DNA from: Anaerococcus sp. Marseille-P3625
GTDB lineage: Bacteria > Bacillota > Clostridia > Tissierellales > Peptoniphilaceae
DNA length: 64,000 nt
Assembly (NCBI RefSeq): GCF_900232825.1
Contig: NZ_OCTP01000010.1
Coordinates: forward strand, 1-64,000
Direction: 5' to 3'
A model generated the notes under the pieces. That model was not told the DNA's origin, did no database searches, and saw only the letters and a list, made by a program, of their open reading frames with translations. Shown piece after piece: positions 45,339 to 55,069 of the stretch. Both the position numbers and the translations under genes were made by a program. The first letter of the stretch is position 1. The number at the start of each line of letters is the position of its first letter.

Positions 45339-46266
45339 TATAAAAGTAATTGACCTTGATAAGGGACTAACTGATGTAAGCCCCAAAGTAGTATCACTTG
45401 GAAATTTTGATGGAATCCACAAGGGCCATCAAAAACTTATGAAAAAAAACATAGAAATTTCAAAAAAGTATAAGCTAAATCCATCAGTCTTGCTATTTAA
45501 AGAAAATACTAGAAAAACCTTAAAAGATCAAGATGAATATCTTACAAGCCTTGATGATAAAATTGAAATCTTATCTAATATGGGCATCGATAATTTTTGC
45601 ATAATCAAATTTAACGAAAAATTTAGATCACTTTCGCCAAGAGAATTTGTAGAAGAAATTCTATATAAAAAGCTTAATACTAAGATAGTTGTAGTAGGCG
45701 ATGATTATCATTTTGGCAAAAATGCCAAGGGAAATGTCGATACCTTAAAATCTTATGAAGATATATTTGATATCAAAACAGAAGTTATAGAATTTGCTTA
45801 CGATAATGGCACAAAAATTTCATCAAGATCCATAAGAGAATTTATAAAAGCTGGAAATATCGAAAAAGCAAATAGCTATCTGGCAAGGCCTTATCAAATT
45901 AGAGGCAGTGTAATTTATGGCCACCAAAGAGGTAGAAATATGAATTTTCCAACAGCTAATTTGAAATTATCCTATAATTACCTAATTCCTATTGATGGAG
46001 TTTACCTAACACAGGCAAATGTTAGAGGCAAAAAATACTTTGCATTGACAAATATTGGAACAAACCCTACTTTTGAAAACAAGGAAAGAAAAATAGAAAC
46101 ATATATATTGGATTTTAATGAAAATATCTATGGCGAAAATATTTCAATTGAGTTTTTGGAATTTTTCAGAGGAGATTTTAAATTTAATAGCGTAGATGAA
46201 TTAATAAATCAAATGAATAAAGATAAAAAAATGGCCTATGAACGTATAAAAAATAAGTATTTGTAA
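45328..46266 (+). CDS. ribF: Bifunctional riboflavin kinase / FAD synthetase RibF
   Basis: A 312-residue enzyme that makes FMN and FAD. The N-terminal nucleotidyltransferase has LGNFDGIHKGHQKL and GDDYHFGKNAKGN; the C-terminal riboflavin kinase has GHQRGRNMNFPTANL and TNIGTNPTF. Last gene of the rimP operon before the rpsO promoter. Confidence 0.96.
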   Translation: MRNNIKVIDLDKGLTDVSPKVVSLGNFDGIHKGHQKLMKKNIEISKKYKLNPSVLLFKENTRKTLKDQDEYLTSLDDKIEILSNMGIDNFCIIKFNEKFRSLSPREFVEEILYKKLNTKIVVVGDDYHFGKNAKGNVDTLKSYEDIFDIKTEVIEFAYDNGTKISSRSIREFIKAGNIEKANSYLARPYQIRGSVIYGHQRGRNMNFPTANLKLSYNYLIPIDGVYLTQANVRGKKYFALTNIGTNPTFENKERKIETYILDFNENIYGENISIEFLEFFRGDFKFNSVDELINQMNKDKKMAYERIKNKYL

Positions 46267-46287
46267 ACTTTACAAATGCTTTTTTAT

Positions 46288-46358
46288 TGGTATAATAACT
46301 TAGGTACCTAGGCTTGGTGATTGAAACCTCGACTTTTACAAGGCCTAAGGCAAATGTT
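46288..46358 (+). promoter_or_regulatory. rpsO promoter and S15-type autoregulatory leader
   Basis: TGG-TATAAT (46291-46296) is followed by a leader containing CTTAGG...GGCTTGGTGATTGAAACCTCGAC and AAGGCCTAAGG. These blocks are typical of Firmicute rpsO leaders, to which S15 binds to repress its own synthesis. Pairing CTTAGG with CCTAAGG gives the closing helix. Confidence 0.6.
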
Positions 46359-46373
46359 AATTAGGAGGAAGTT

Positions 46374-46640
46374 ATGTTAACTACAGAAAAGAAACAAGAA
46401 TTAATCAAAGAATATCAATTAGAAGAAGGAGACACAGGTTCTCCAGAAGTACAAATAGCTATATTAAGCTATAGAATCAAAGAATTAACTGAGCACTTAA
46501 AAGCTAATCCAAAAGATCACTCATCAAGAAGAGGACTTTTCAAAATGATTAGACGTAGAAGAGGATTACTAAACTACTTAAAAGATAGAAATATCGACAG
46601 ATATAGATCAATTATCGAAAGAGTAGGAATAAGAGGTTAA
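46374..46640 (+). CDS. rpsO: 30S ribosomal protein S15
   Basis: An 88-residue small-subunit protein that binds the central domain of 16S rRNA. Seen: [32 protein letters not shown] and [13 protein letters not shown]. Strong AGGAGG. Own promoter and leader, and a terminator before pnp. Confidence 0.98.
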   Translation: MLTTEKKQELIKEYQLEEGDTGSPEVQIAILSYRIKELTEHLKANPKDHSSRRGLFKMIRRRRGLLNYLKDRNIDRYRSIIERVGIRG

Positions 46641-46645
46641 TTATT

Positions 46646-46672
46646 GGCGGGGATTCACCCGCCTTATTTTTT
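46646..46672 (+). terminator. Terminator between rpsO and pnp
   Basis: GGCGGG-GATTCA-CCCGCC followed by TTATTTTTT. It is the most GC-rich stem in the window. With an interrupted T-run it may be leaky, allowing pnp expression. Confidence 0.75.
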
Positions 46673-46683
46673 AGGGAGAAATT

Positions 46684-48849
46684 ATGGAAAAAAATTATAA
46701 GTATAGTTCCAGTCATGGATTTAATCTTGACGTAACTATAGGAAAATTTGCAGAACAAGCTAATGGAGAATGTTATATTAGAAGTGGAGATACATCACTT
46801 TTAGTAACAGCAGTGGCAAGCGAAAAACCAAGAGAGGGAATAGACTTTTTCCCACTTATTTGTGATTTTCAAGAAAAGTTATATGCTGTAGGCAAAATCC
46901 CTGGAGGATTTTTGAAAAGAGAGGGCAAGGCAAGTGATGAAGCGACATTGATATCCCGTCAAATGGATAGACCACTTCGTCCACTTTTCCCTGAAAATTA
47001 TTACAACGATGTCCAAGTTATAGCAACAGTTTTGTCAATGGATGAAGATAATCTTCCAGATTGCCTATCAACAATTGGTGCAAGCATTGCTCTTGGAATA
47101 TCAGATATACCTTTTTACGGACCGGTTGCTGCAGTTTCTGTGGGATTTGTAGATGGTAAATTTATTATTAATCCAAATGAAAAAGAAAGAGAAAATTCAA
47201 AACTAGATCTTACAGTTGCAGGAAGCAAAGATGCTATAAATATGGTTGAAGCTGGAGCAAATGAACTTACAGAAGAGCAAATGCTTGAAGCTATGCTTTT
47301 AGCTCATGAAGAAATAGGTCATATTTGCGAATTTACTCAAAGCATAATAGATGAAATTGGCAAGGAAAAAAATCTTGTTGAAGTCATAGTCCCATCAGAG
47401 CTTGAAGAAAAAATCATAGCAGAATATCAAGAAGATGTGAAAAATTCCATTAGAACAACTGATAAGATGCAAAGAGAAGATGCAATTACTAATATAGAAA
47501 ATCAAGCTAGGGAAAAATTCTTAGAAGAATATCCAGAAAGCGAAGATGAAATTCACAGAGTTATAGATGATATAATGAAAAAAGAAGTTCGTCGTATGAT
47601 TTCAATTGATAAAATTAGACCAGATGGCAGAGCTATGAAAGAAATTAGACCACTTTCAGCTGAAGTAGGAACCCTACCAAGAGTTCACGGTTCAGGTTTA
47701 TTTAAAAGGGGTCAAACTCAAGTTTTATCAGTAGTAACCTTAGGCTCACCAGCAGATGTACAAGTAATTGATGGCTTAAACAGAAAAGAAATTACAAAAA
47801 GATATATGCATCAATATAATTTCCCACCATTTTCAGTTGGAGATATCAAACCTTTAAGAGCTCCAGGAAGAAGAGAAATTGGCCATGGTCGTCTTGCAGA
47901 AAGAGCTTTAATTCCAGTATTGCCAGATGAAAGTGACTTCCCATACACAATAAGAGTTGTATCTGAAGTATTATCTTCAAATGGTTCAAGTTCCCAAGCA
48001 TCAATTTGTGGCTCAACCTTATCACTTATGGATGCAGGAGTTCCAATCAAAAAACCAGTAGCAGGAATTGCCATGGGTCTTATAAAAGAAGAAAATTCAA
48101 TTTCTATACTTACAGATATTCAAGGCCTTGAAGATCATTTGGGAGATATGGATTTCAAAGTTGCAGGAACTCGTGATGGAATCACAGCCCTACAAATGGA
48201 TATGAAAATTTCTGGTATTAGCCGTGAGATTTTACAAGAATCTTTAGCAAATGCCAAAGAAGCTAGAATGCAAATCCTAGATTTGATAGAAAATACCATA
48301 AAAGCACCCAGAGCTGATATATCAGAATATGCACCAAGATTATTTACCATAGACATAGATCCAGAAAAAGTTCGCGATGTAATTGGTTCTGGCGGAAAGA
48401 CAATTAACAAAATCATCGATGAAACTGGAGTAACAATAGATACAGAAGATAATGGTCATATAACAGTTGCATCAACTGACGGAGCTAGTGGTAAAAGAGC
48501 AATCGAAATGATAAAATCAATCGTAACTGATCCAAAAGCTGGTGATATCTATACAGGTAAAGTTACAAGAATAATGAATTTTGGAGCTTTTGTAGAAATT
48601 GCAATTGGCAAAGAGGGTTTATTACACATTTCACAAATCGATCATAAGAGAGTTGATAAAGTTGAAGATGTCCTAAAAATTGGAGATGAAGTGACAGTAA
48701 AAGTTACAGAAATTGACAGACAAGGAAGAATAAACCTATCAAGAAAAGCTCTTATAGAAAATAAAGATAAAGAAGATTTCAAGGACAATAAAAGAAGCAA
48801 GAAACAAGAAGCTTGGCCAGCAGATGAAGATCCAAGAAAACACGATTAA
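46684..48849 (+). CDS. pnp: Polyribonucleotide nucleotidyltransferase (PNPase)
   Basis: A 721-residue phosphorolytic 3'-5' exoribonuclease. Two RNase PH domains (~10-225; ~315-550, with GQTQVLSVVTLG, FPPFSVGD, GRREIGHGRLAERAL), a KH domain (DVIGSGGKTINKIIDETG) and an S1 domain (GDIYTGKVTRIMNFGAFVEI). Full length. It follows rpsO in the widely conserved order. Confidence 0.98.
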   Translation: MEKNYKYSSSHGFNLDVTIGKFAEQANGECYIRSGDTSLLVTAVASEKPREGIDFFPLICDFQEKLYAVGKIPGGFLKREGKASDEATLISRQMDRPLRPLFPENYYNDVQVIATVLSMDEDNLPDCLSTIGASIALGISDIPFYGPVAAVSVGFVDGKFIINPNEKERENSKLDLTVAGSKDAINMVEAGANELTEEQMLEAMLLAHEEIGHICEFTQSIIDEIGKEKNLVEVIVPSELEEKIIAEYQEDVKNSIRTTDKMQREDAITNIENQAREKFLEEYPESEDEIHRVIDDIMKKEVRRMISIDKIRPDGRAMKEIRPLSAEVGTLPRVHGSGLFKRGQTQVLSVVTLGSPADVQVIDGLNRKEITKRYMHQYNFPPFSVGDIKPLRAPGRREIGHGRLAERALIPVLPDESDFPYTIRVVSEVLSSNGSSSQASICGSTLSLMDAGVPIKKPVAGIAMGLIKEENSISILTDIQGLEDHLGDMDFKVAGTRDGITALQMDMKISGISREILQESLANAKEARMQILDLIENTIKAPRADISEYAPRLFTIDIDPEKVRDVIGSGGKTINKIIDETGVTIDTEDNGHITVASTDGASGKRAIEMIKSIVTDPKAGDIYTGKVTRIMNFGAFVEIAIGKEGLLHISQIDHKRVDKVEDVLKIGDEVTVKVTEIDRQGRINLSRKALIENKDKEDFKDNKRSKKQEAWPADEDPRKHD

Positions 48850-48860
48850 TAAAAAATAAG

Positions 48861-48897
48861 TCGGTAAGAATATAAATTTCTTATCGATTTTTTTTAT
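48861..48897 (+). terminator. Terminator after pnp
   Basis: CGGTAAGAA / TTCTTATCG stem (one G-U) followed by ATTTTTTTT. Confidence 0.87.
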
Positions 48898-48970
48898 TTG
48901 AAAGCTTATATTAAAGTATCTTTAAGTTCTTGTAAAATTTTTGTTAAGTTTAAAATATTGCAAAAAATCA

Positions 48971-48979
48971 TGCTATAAT
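48971..48979 (+). promoter_or_regulatory. Extended -10 promoter of the ABC-2 exporter
   Basis: TGC-TATAAT (TATAAT 48974-48979), 18 bases before the ATG at 48997. No good -35 at standard spacing. Confidence 0.5.
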
Positions 48980-48996
48980 TTTACTAGGAGGAGCCT

Positions 48997-49935
48997 ATGG
49001 AAAATATAATTGAAGTTAGAGGACTTGTTAAATCTTATAAAAAACTAAAAGCTGTTGATAATTTAGATTTAGATGTAAAAAAAGGAAAAATTTTAGGTTT
49101 ACTAGGCCCTAACGGTTCAGGAAAATCTACAACTATAAATTGTATGCTTGCCTTACTTAGTAAAGATAGTGGATCTATCAAGATTTATGGTAAGGAGATG
49201 ACTCCAGAATCTTACGATATCAAGGAAAAAATCGGTGTAGTTTTTCAAGATGTAGGGGTTTATGATGAATTAAATGTCTATGAAAATATAGATTATTTTT
49301 GCGGCCTTTACATAAAAGATAAAAACAAGAGAAAAGAGCTAATCGATGAAACGATTGATCTTGTAGGTCTTAATGATTTCTTAAAATTTAAGCCAAAAGA
49401 ACTTTCTGGTGGACTTTTAAGAAGATTAAATATAGCTTGCGGCATAGCTCACAAACCAGAAATCATAATATTTGATGAACCAACTGTTGCAGTTGATCCC
49501 CAATCAAGAAATAATATTTTGGAAGGCATAAAAAAATTAAACAAAAAGGGCGCAACGGTAATTTATACATCACATTATATGGATGAAGTTGAAGAACTTT
49601 GCGATGACATAGTTATAATCGATAGGGGAAAAGTTATAGCCAAAGGAACTTCTGAGAGCTTAAAGGATTTAATTGAAGTTAATGAGAAAGTTTCATTTGC
49701 TAGTGAAATTACAAATGAAGATGTTATAGAAAAAATTAGAGCTATCGATAGCCTAATAGATATAGAAAAAAAGGACGAATTTTACCATTTAAGTTTTACT
49801 CATGGAAAGGATAATTTGATAAAACTTATAAATATCTTAAATGAAAATTCCATAAGCTATGATAGCCTATCAAGCGAATCTCCTTCTTTAAATGACGTAT
49901 TTTTATCATTAACGGGCAAAGAATTGAGGGATTAA
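48997..49935 (+). CDS. ABC-2 exporter ATPase (DrrA/CcmA-like)
   Basis: A 312-residue ATPase: Walker A LLGPNGSGKST, Q-loop VFQDVGVYDEL, signature LSGGLLRRLNIACG, Walker B IIIFDEPTVAVDP, and H-loop YTSHYMDEVE, followed by the C-terminal DUF4162-like extension of drug or antibiotic exporters. Two permease genes follow, separated by 1 base and overlapping by 14. Substrate unknown; multidrug or lipid/peptide export is usual for this group. Confidence 0.92.
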   Translation: MENIIEVRGLVKSYKKLKAVDNLDLDVKKGKILGLLGPNGSGKSTTINCMLALLSKDSGSIKIYGKEMTPESYDIKEKIGVVFQDVGVYDELNVYENIDYFCGLYIKDKNKRKELIDETIDLVGLNDFLKFKPKELSGGLLRRLNIACGIAHKPEIIIFDEPTVAVDPQSRNNILEGIKKLNKKGATVIYTSHYMDEVEELCDDIVIIDRGKVIAKGTSESLKDLIEVNEKVSFASEITNEDVIEKIRAIDSLIDIEKKDEFYHLSFTHGKDNLIKLINILNENSISYDSLSSESPSLNDVFLSLTGKELRD

Positions 49936-49936
49936 T

Positions 49937-51034
49937 ATGTTTTTTCATGAATTTAAAAAGACATTAAAAGTATTTTTGCGCCAAAAAGCAATGATTTTTT
50001 GGGCTCTAATCTTTCCTCTAGTTTTGGGAGTGTTTTTTAAACTTGCTTTAGGCAATGTTAAGGATTCCAATAATTTTGAAGCAATTAAAGTTGGGGTAAA
50101 TGAAAGCTTGCTTGATGATGAGTATTTCAAAAATTTTACCGATCAAATGAAAGATGAGGACTTACTTAATCCATTGCCAGCAAAGGATGAGAAAATCTTA
50201 GATCAAGATGATATTAGCGCCTACATAGATAAAAAAGATAAGGTCATTTTAAAGAAAAATGGTGTCAGAGAAAGTATTCTTGTAAATATTCTTAAATATT
50301 ATAATATGAATGAGAATATGGTACGAACCATTATGGAAAAAGACCCCACTACTGATCTTTCAAATCTTTTTGCCGATAAGACGCATATAGAAAGTGGAAA
50401 TCCAAATAAAGACATGGATCCTACGATGACATTTTTCTTTGCACTAATTGGTTTTCAAATTATTTATGGATATGCTTGGGGACTTTCTATAATTTTCCAA
50501 TATGAAGCAAATTTGACCACCATAGCAAAAAGAAATGCCATATCACCACTAAACAAAAAGATAAGTCTTTTGTCATCAATGTGTGTTGGATTTTTATTAA
50601 ACTTTTGTATTGCACTTTTTACAATGGTGATTTTTAATAAGGTTTTGGGTGTGGATTTTTCAAATAAATTACCCCAATTATTATTAATTGTTGCTATAGG
50701 TTCTCTTACAGGAGTTAGTCTTGGTATGGTAATAGGTTCTTGCAACAAGGCAAATATTGAAACAAAACTAGGTATTGGTTTAGGTATATCTTTACTATTG
50801 TCTTTTTTAGCTGGTATGATGGTTGCTCAAATTAAAATAATTATTTCTGAAAAAGCTCCTTTGATTAATAAACTTAATCCAGTAGCCTTAATCAGCGATG
50901 GAATATATTCCTTGTATTATTACGATAATTTGGATAGATACTACAACAACCTTATTTGGCTAATAGGAGTGACCATAGTATTTGTGCTCTTAACTTATAT
51001 ATTTACTCGAGGTAAGCAATATGATAGTCTTTAA
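49937..51034 (+). CDS. ABC-2 type permease 1
   Basis: A 365-residue membrane protein: N-terminal TM (MIFWALIFPLVLGVFFKLA), a ~120-residue outer loop, then five TMs (from ~160), the usual ABC-2 export permease layout. Overlaps the second permease by 14 bases. Confidence 0.87.
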   Translation: MFFHEFKKTLKVFLRQKAMIFWALIFPLVLGVFFKLALGNVKDSNNFEAIKVGVNESLLDDEYFKNFTDQMKDEDLLNPLPAKDEKILDQDDISAYIDKKDKVILKKNGVRESILVNILKYYNMNENMVRTIMEKDPTTDLSNLFADKTHIESGNPNKDMDPTMTFFFALIGFQIIYGYAWGLSIIFQYEANLTTIAKRNAISPLNKKISLLSSMCVGFLLNFCIALFTMVIFNKVLGVDFSNKLPQLLLIVAIGSLTGVSLGMVIGSCNKANIETKLGIGLGISLLLSFLAGMMVAQIKIIISEKAPLINKLNPVALISDGIYSLYYYDNLDRYYNNLIWLIGVTIVFVLLTYIFTRGKQYDSL

Positions 51035-52124
51035 AAATTATTTTAAAATACTAAAAAGTCACAAGAAATCGTTAATAATTTATACAATAATATTTTTCAT
51101 ATTTATGTTCATATTTGCAGAATCTGGCGATCCAATAAATAAATATACATCAACAAGATTACCTATATACGTGAAAGATGAGTCTAATACTGAAATCTCA
51201 AAGGCTGTGGTAAATTTTATTGACGAAAACCATACTTTAGTTGATGTAGATGAAGACTTGCTTGATGACAAGTTATTTTTTGAAGAGATAGTCTGCGCTA
51301 TAAATATACCGAAGGATTTTGAAAAAAATCGAAACTTAAAATTTAAAGAAGTTTACAATGACTCATACACAATTTTTGCAAAAAATGATTTAGATTCTTT
51401 TCTTAATCAGATCGAAACTTTTGAGAAAGCAGGATTTTCCACAAGCGAAGCAATAAAAAATACAGAAGATAATTTTAAGAAAAATATCGATGTAAAAGTT
51501 AACAGCTTTAGCAAAAATTACAAGAAAGATAGTCCGTATTATTTCCAAATTATGGCCTATATTATTATGAGTCAGATAATACTTATAGTTGGAACTATTA
51601 ACCTAACTTATAATAAAGACCAAACAAAAAAGAGAAATTTAATTTCACCAATGAAAAAATCTACCCAGGATTTTCAGTTGATTTTAGGGCATATAGTATC
51701 TGGCTTTGCAATATGGTTAATATATGTTTTGCTGTATTGTTTCTATTTTAAAGATTTTTCTTTTTCTAGACAAATTGTACAAATGATGGCAAATGCTCTC
51801 CTTTTTACAGCCACCATAGTTTGCTTTGCCGTACTTGTTTCAAAACTTGCAAAAAATGAAAATACCATAACAGGAATTATGAACGTATTTTCATTGGGAT
51901 CGTCATTTCTTACAGGAATATTTGTTCCTCAAGAACTTTTGGGTGACTTTGCCATAAAATTAGGAAAAATATTTCCAGCCTTTTATTATATTTCAAATAT
52001 AAAAGACATCATGAGTAAAAGTGATTATTCATTTTTTAATATGAATAGCTTAGTATTATTCGGATTTTCCATTGTTTTCATAATACTTACGATTATAACT
52101 AAGCCTAATTTGGAAAAAGCTTAA
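51021..52124 (+). CDS. ABC-2 type permease 2
   Basis: A 367-residue permease with the same plan: N-terminal TM (SLIIYTIIFFIFMFIFAES), outer loop to ~170, then five TMs with a GSSFLTGIFVPQELLG motif typical of ABC-2 permeases. It probably forms a heterodimer with permease 1. Confidence 0.87.
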   Translation: MIVFKNYFKILKSHKKSLIIYTIIFFIFMFIFAESGDPINKYTSTRLPIYVKDESNTEISKAVVNFIDENHTLVDVDEDLLDDKLFFEEIVCAINIPKDFEKNRNLKFKEVYNDSYTIFAKNDLDSFLNQIETFEKAGFSTSEAIKNTEDNFKKNIDVKVNSFSKNYKKDSPYYFQIMAYIIMSQIILIVGTINLTYNKDQTKKRNLISPMKKSTQDFQLILGHIVSGFAIWLIYVLLYCFYFKDFSFSRQIVQMMANALLFTATIVCFAVLVSKLAKNENTITGIMNVFSLGSSFLTGIFVPQELLGDFAIKLGKIFPAFYYISNIKDIMSKSDYSFFNMNSLVLFGFSIVFIILTIITKPNLEKA

Positions 52125-52137
52125 TATGATTTTTAAA

Positions 52138-52167
52138 GAGCAGCTGGAAGATCTGGCTGCTTTTTTC
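52138..52167 (+). terminator. Terminator after the ABC-2 exporter
   Basis: GAGCAGC / GCTGCT-type stem (52139-52144 with 52156-52161) followed by six Ts. Confidence 0.8.
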
Positions 52168-52220
52168 TTTAAAGGTTTCTTTTTTCGCCTGGATAATATA
52201 TAATTTATAAGGAGGGGTAT

Positions 52221-54533
52221 ATGACAAATAGTAAAAACAACAACAGAGTAAGGAAAAAATCAACGGGGAAACCTCCTAAGAATATGAAAAATAAGAAAAG
52301 ACAATTTGTCTTTGACATTAACGTTTTATCGCTTATAATGATGGCTTTATCAATTTTCTTATTTATCTTTATATTATCAGCAAATACTGGAAAGCTTGGT
52401 CTTGCCATTAGTGGTGGCTTTACGACGGCTTTTGGCAAATATAGCCTAATAATACCAGTAGTTATTTTCATAAGCTTTTTATTTGCATACAGAGATAGAT
52501 ATCTTCCTAATATTAAAGAATTTTTATTGCTATATTTTTTTATACTTATAATGTTTGCCTACCTATCTAAAGAATTTGTAAGATATGATTTGGGATGGAC
52601 AATCGATTATAATAGGGTTCATGCTAGCGAAGGTGGAGGCATTGTCGGAGGATTCTTATCATTTTATCTGGTAAGTTTCATTGGAACTTTAGGAGTAAAG
52701 ATTCTATTTTGGATAAGTTTATTTTTGTTCGTTGTTGGTATTAGTCCAATAACTTACAGGCAATTTTTAATAAAATTGAGAGATTTTATAATATTAATTG
52801 TAAATAAAATCAAAACATTTTCCGATAAGAAAAAGCAAAAAAGAAGAGAAAAAGAATCCAAAAAAGAAAAATCTAGTGAAAAACCAAAAACTATAGAAGA
52901 TGACAAAATAAATTTAGATCAAATTATTGGAGAAAGCAACAAGGATAAAAAAGATATATTTGACGAGGATGATTTTGATGATATCAATATTTTTAAACCA
53001 GTTCCAATGTTAGATTTGAATGATGACTCAAAAAATGAAATAGATATCAAAGATTATAAGTCTAAGCAAATAGAAATAAAAGATATAGATCAAGCAACAA
53101 AAAAAGATTTCGACTCTTACAACTATCCTACTAGCAATTTATTAACTGACAGATCAAATGAGGGGGTTGTCGATAGGGATGAAATAAAAAACAAGGCAAA
53201 GTCTATTGAAGAAACTCTTGAAAGTTTTGGGATTTTAGCAAAAGTTGTTCAAATAGACGTTGGACCAACTGTAACTTGCTATGAAATAAAACCTCAACGA
53301 GGTGTAAAAGTTTCAAGAATCTTAAATTTATCAGATGATTTGGCGCTTTCTTTGGCGACAAGTGGGATTAGAATACTTGCGCCAATTCCTGGCAAAAGTC
53401 ATGTGGGAATAGAAGTTCCGAATCGCAGCAAGGAAGTTGTTGGCTTTAAGGAAATTATTTCAAGTGCTGATTTTATCAATTCCAAAAGTGAAATTCCCTT
53501 TGCCATGGGTAAATCCATAGCAGGTGATCCAATTGTTTCAGCCATAGAAAAAATGCCCCATCTTTTGGTATCAGGAGCAACAGGCTCAGGAAAATCCGTT
53601 TGTATAAACACAATAATAATGAGTATACTCTACAAACATTCTCCAGAAGAAGTAAAACTTTTAATGATCGATCCAAAAGTTGTGGAATTATCAATTTATA
53701 ATGGTATTCCACATCTAATAATGCCAGTAATTACAGATCCCAAAAAAGCCAGCTCTTCACTATTTTGGGCAATTGGCGAAATGGAAAAAAGATACAAGGC
53801 TTTTCAAAAATATCATGTAAGAGATATCAAAGGCTATAAAGAAAAAGCTAAATTTGATGAATCCATGGAGAATTTGCCTTATATTGTCGTAATTATTGAC
53901 GAGCTTGCCGACCTTATGATGACTGCTGCAAGTGAGGTTGAAGATTATATAATGCGTTTAGCACAAAAATCTCGTGCTTGTGGAATACATTTGGTAATAG
54001 CAACTCAAAGACCAACAGTAGATGTTGTAACAGGTACTATTAAGGCCAACATTCCATCAAGAATATCCTTTGCAGTTACAAGTCAAACCGACTCAAGAAC
54101 AATTCTCGATCAAGCAGGTGCAGAAAAGTTATTGGGCAAGGGCGATATGCTTTACCAATCAAGCGATTCTATGAGACCACTTAGAATTCAAGGAGCCTTT
54201 ATTTCTGATAAAGAAGTTTTGAAAGTTGTACAATACATCAAAGAAGATAAGGAAGCGTCTTATAATAAAGAGGCAATTGAAACGGTTGAGGAAAATTCAA
54301 AAGTAAAAGAAATTGATGATGAAGATGAACTCTTAGATGAAGCTATACAAATCATAATAGATGAAAATACAGCATCAGTTTCACTCTTACAAAGAAAGCT
54401 TAGAATTGGTTATGCTAGAGCTGGAAGAATCATCGATCAACTGGAAGCAAAGGGTCTTGTAGGCCCATACGAAGGAAGCAAACCTCGCAAAGTTTTGGTA
54501 GATAGAAGTTATTTCGAAGGAGGAAAAAGATGA
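52221..54533 (+). CDS. ftsK: DNA translocase FtsK/SpoIIIE
   Basis: A 770-residue septal DNA pump. Four N-terminal TMs (~35-180), a charged linker (~190-300), and the motor domain with Walker A VSGATGSGKSVC, IIDELADLMM (Walker B), ATQRPTVDVVTG and SRTILDQAGAEKLLG. The C-terminal winged-helix gamma domain (LLQRKLRIGYARAGRIIDQLE) reads orienting DNA motifs. GGAGGGG precedes the ATG. It overlaps pgsA by 4 bases. Confidence 0.97.
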   Translation: MTNSKNNNRVRKKSTGKPPKNMKNKKRQFVFDINVLSLIMMALSIFLFIFILSANTGKLGLAISGGFTTAFGKYSLIIPVVIFISFLFAYRDRYLPNIKEFLLLYFFILIMFAYLSKEFVRYDLGWTIDYNRVHASEGGGIVGGFLSFYLVSFIGTLGVKILFWISLFLFVVGISPITYRQFLIKLRDFIILIVNKIKTFSDKKKQKRREKESKKEKSSEKPKTIEDDKINLDQIIGESNKDKKDIFDEDDFDDINIFKPVPMLDLNDDSKNEIDIKDYKSKQIEIKDIDQATKKDFDSYNYPTSNLLTDRSNEGVVDRDEIKNKAKSIEETLESFGILAKVVQIDVGPTVTCYEIKPQRGVKVSRILNLSDDLALSLATSGIRILAPIPGKSHVGIEVPNRSKEVVGFKEIISSADFINSKSEIPFAMGKSIAGDPIVSAIEKMPHLLVSGATGSGKSVCINTIIMSILYKHSPEEVKLLMIDPKVVELSIYNGIPHLIMPVITDPKKASSSLFWAIGEMEKRYKAFQKYHVRDIKGYKEKAKFDESMENLPYIVVIIDELADLMMTAASEVEDYIMRLAQKSRACGIHLVIATQRPTVDVVTGTIKANIPSRISFAVTSQTDSRTILDQAGAEKLLGKGDMLYQSSDSMRPLRIQGAFISDKEVLKVVQYIKEDKEASYNKEAIETVEENSKVKEIDDEDELLDEAIQIIIDENTASVSLLQRKLRIGYARAGRIIDQLEAKGLVGPYEGSKPRKVLVDRSYFEGGKR

Positions 54534-55060
54534 ATATAGCAAATAAAGTTACTTTGATAAGATTGGTTTTAATACCCGTTTTTTTGGTATTGTTTTATAG
54601 TTGTGGCAGAACTTATAATGTTGCAGCATTAATTTTTATCATTGCATCTTTAACCGATGCAGTTGATGGACATCTTGCAAGAAGCCGTAATATTGTAACA
54701 ACCTTTGGTAAATTTGTAGATCCTTTAGTAGATAAACTTTTGACTATAGCAGCTTTTGTAGCTTTGGTAGGAGATAAGACTTTACCATCATGGGCAGTTA
54801 TAGTAATAATCGCTCGTGAACTTGCAATTACAGGTTTTAGAACTCTTGCAGCTGACCAAGGTATAACAATTGCAGCAAGTAAATGGGGCAAATTAAAAAC
54901 AACCAGCCAAATGATAGCCTTGGTTTTACTTTTATTAAATAATAGTACATTAAATAGTGTAGGTATCTACGTATTTTATCTTGCAGTAGTACTTACAATA
55001 ATTTCAGGCGCAGATTATATAATTAAAAATAAACAAGTTTTGGACTTAGAAAATATATAG
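54530..55060 (+). CDS. pgsA: CDP-diacylglycerol-glycerol-3-phosphate 3-phosphatidyltransferase PgsA
   Basis: A 176-residue membrane enzyme of phosphatidylglycerol synthesis. The CDP-alcohol phosphotransferase motif is complete: TDAVDGHLARSRNIVTTFG then KFVDPLVDK. About four TMs. It uses the CDP-diacylglycerol made by CdsA (28.8 kb). Order ftsK-pgsA-recA is common in Firmicutes. Confidence 0.95.
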   Translation: MNIANKVTLIRLVLIPVFLVLFYSCGRTYNVAALIFIIASLTDAVDGHLARSRNIVTTFGKFVDPLVDKLLTIAAFVALVGDKTLPSWAVIVIIARELAITGFRTLAADQGITIAASKWGKLKTTSQMIALVLLLLNNSTLNSVGIYVFYLAVVLTIISGADYIIKNKQVLDLENI

Positions 55061-55069
55061 GAGATAAAT

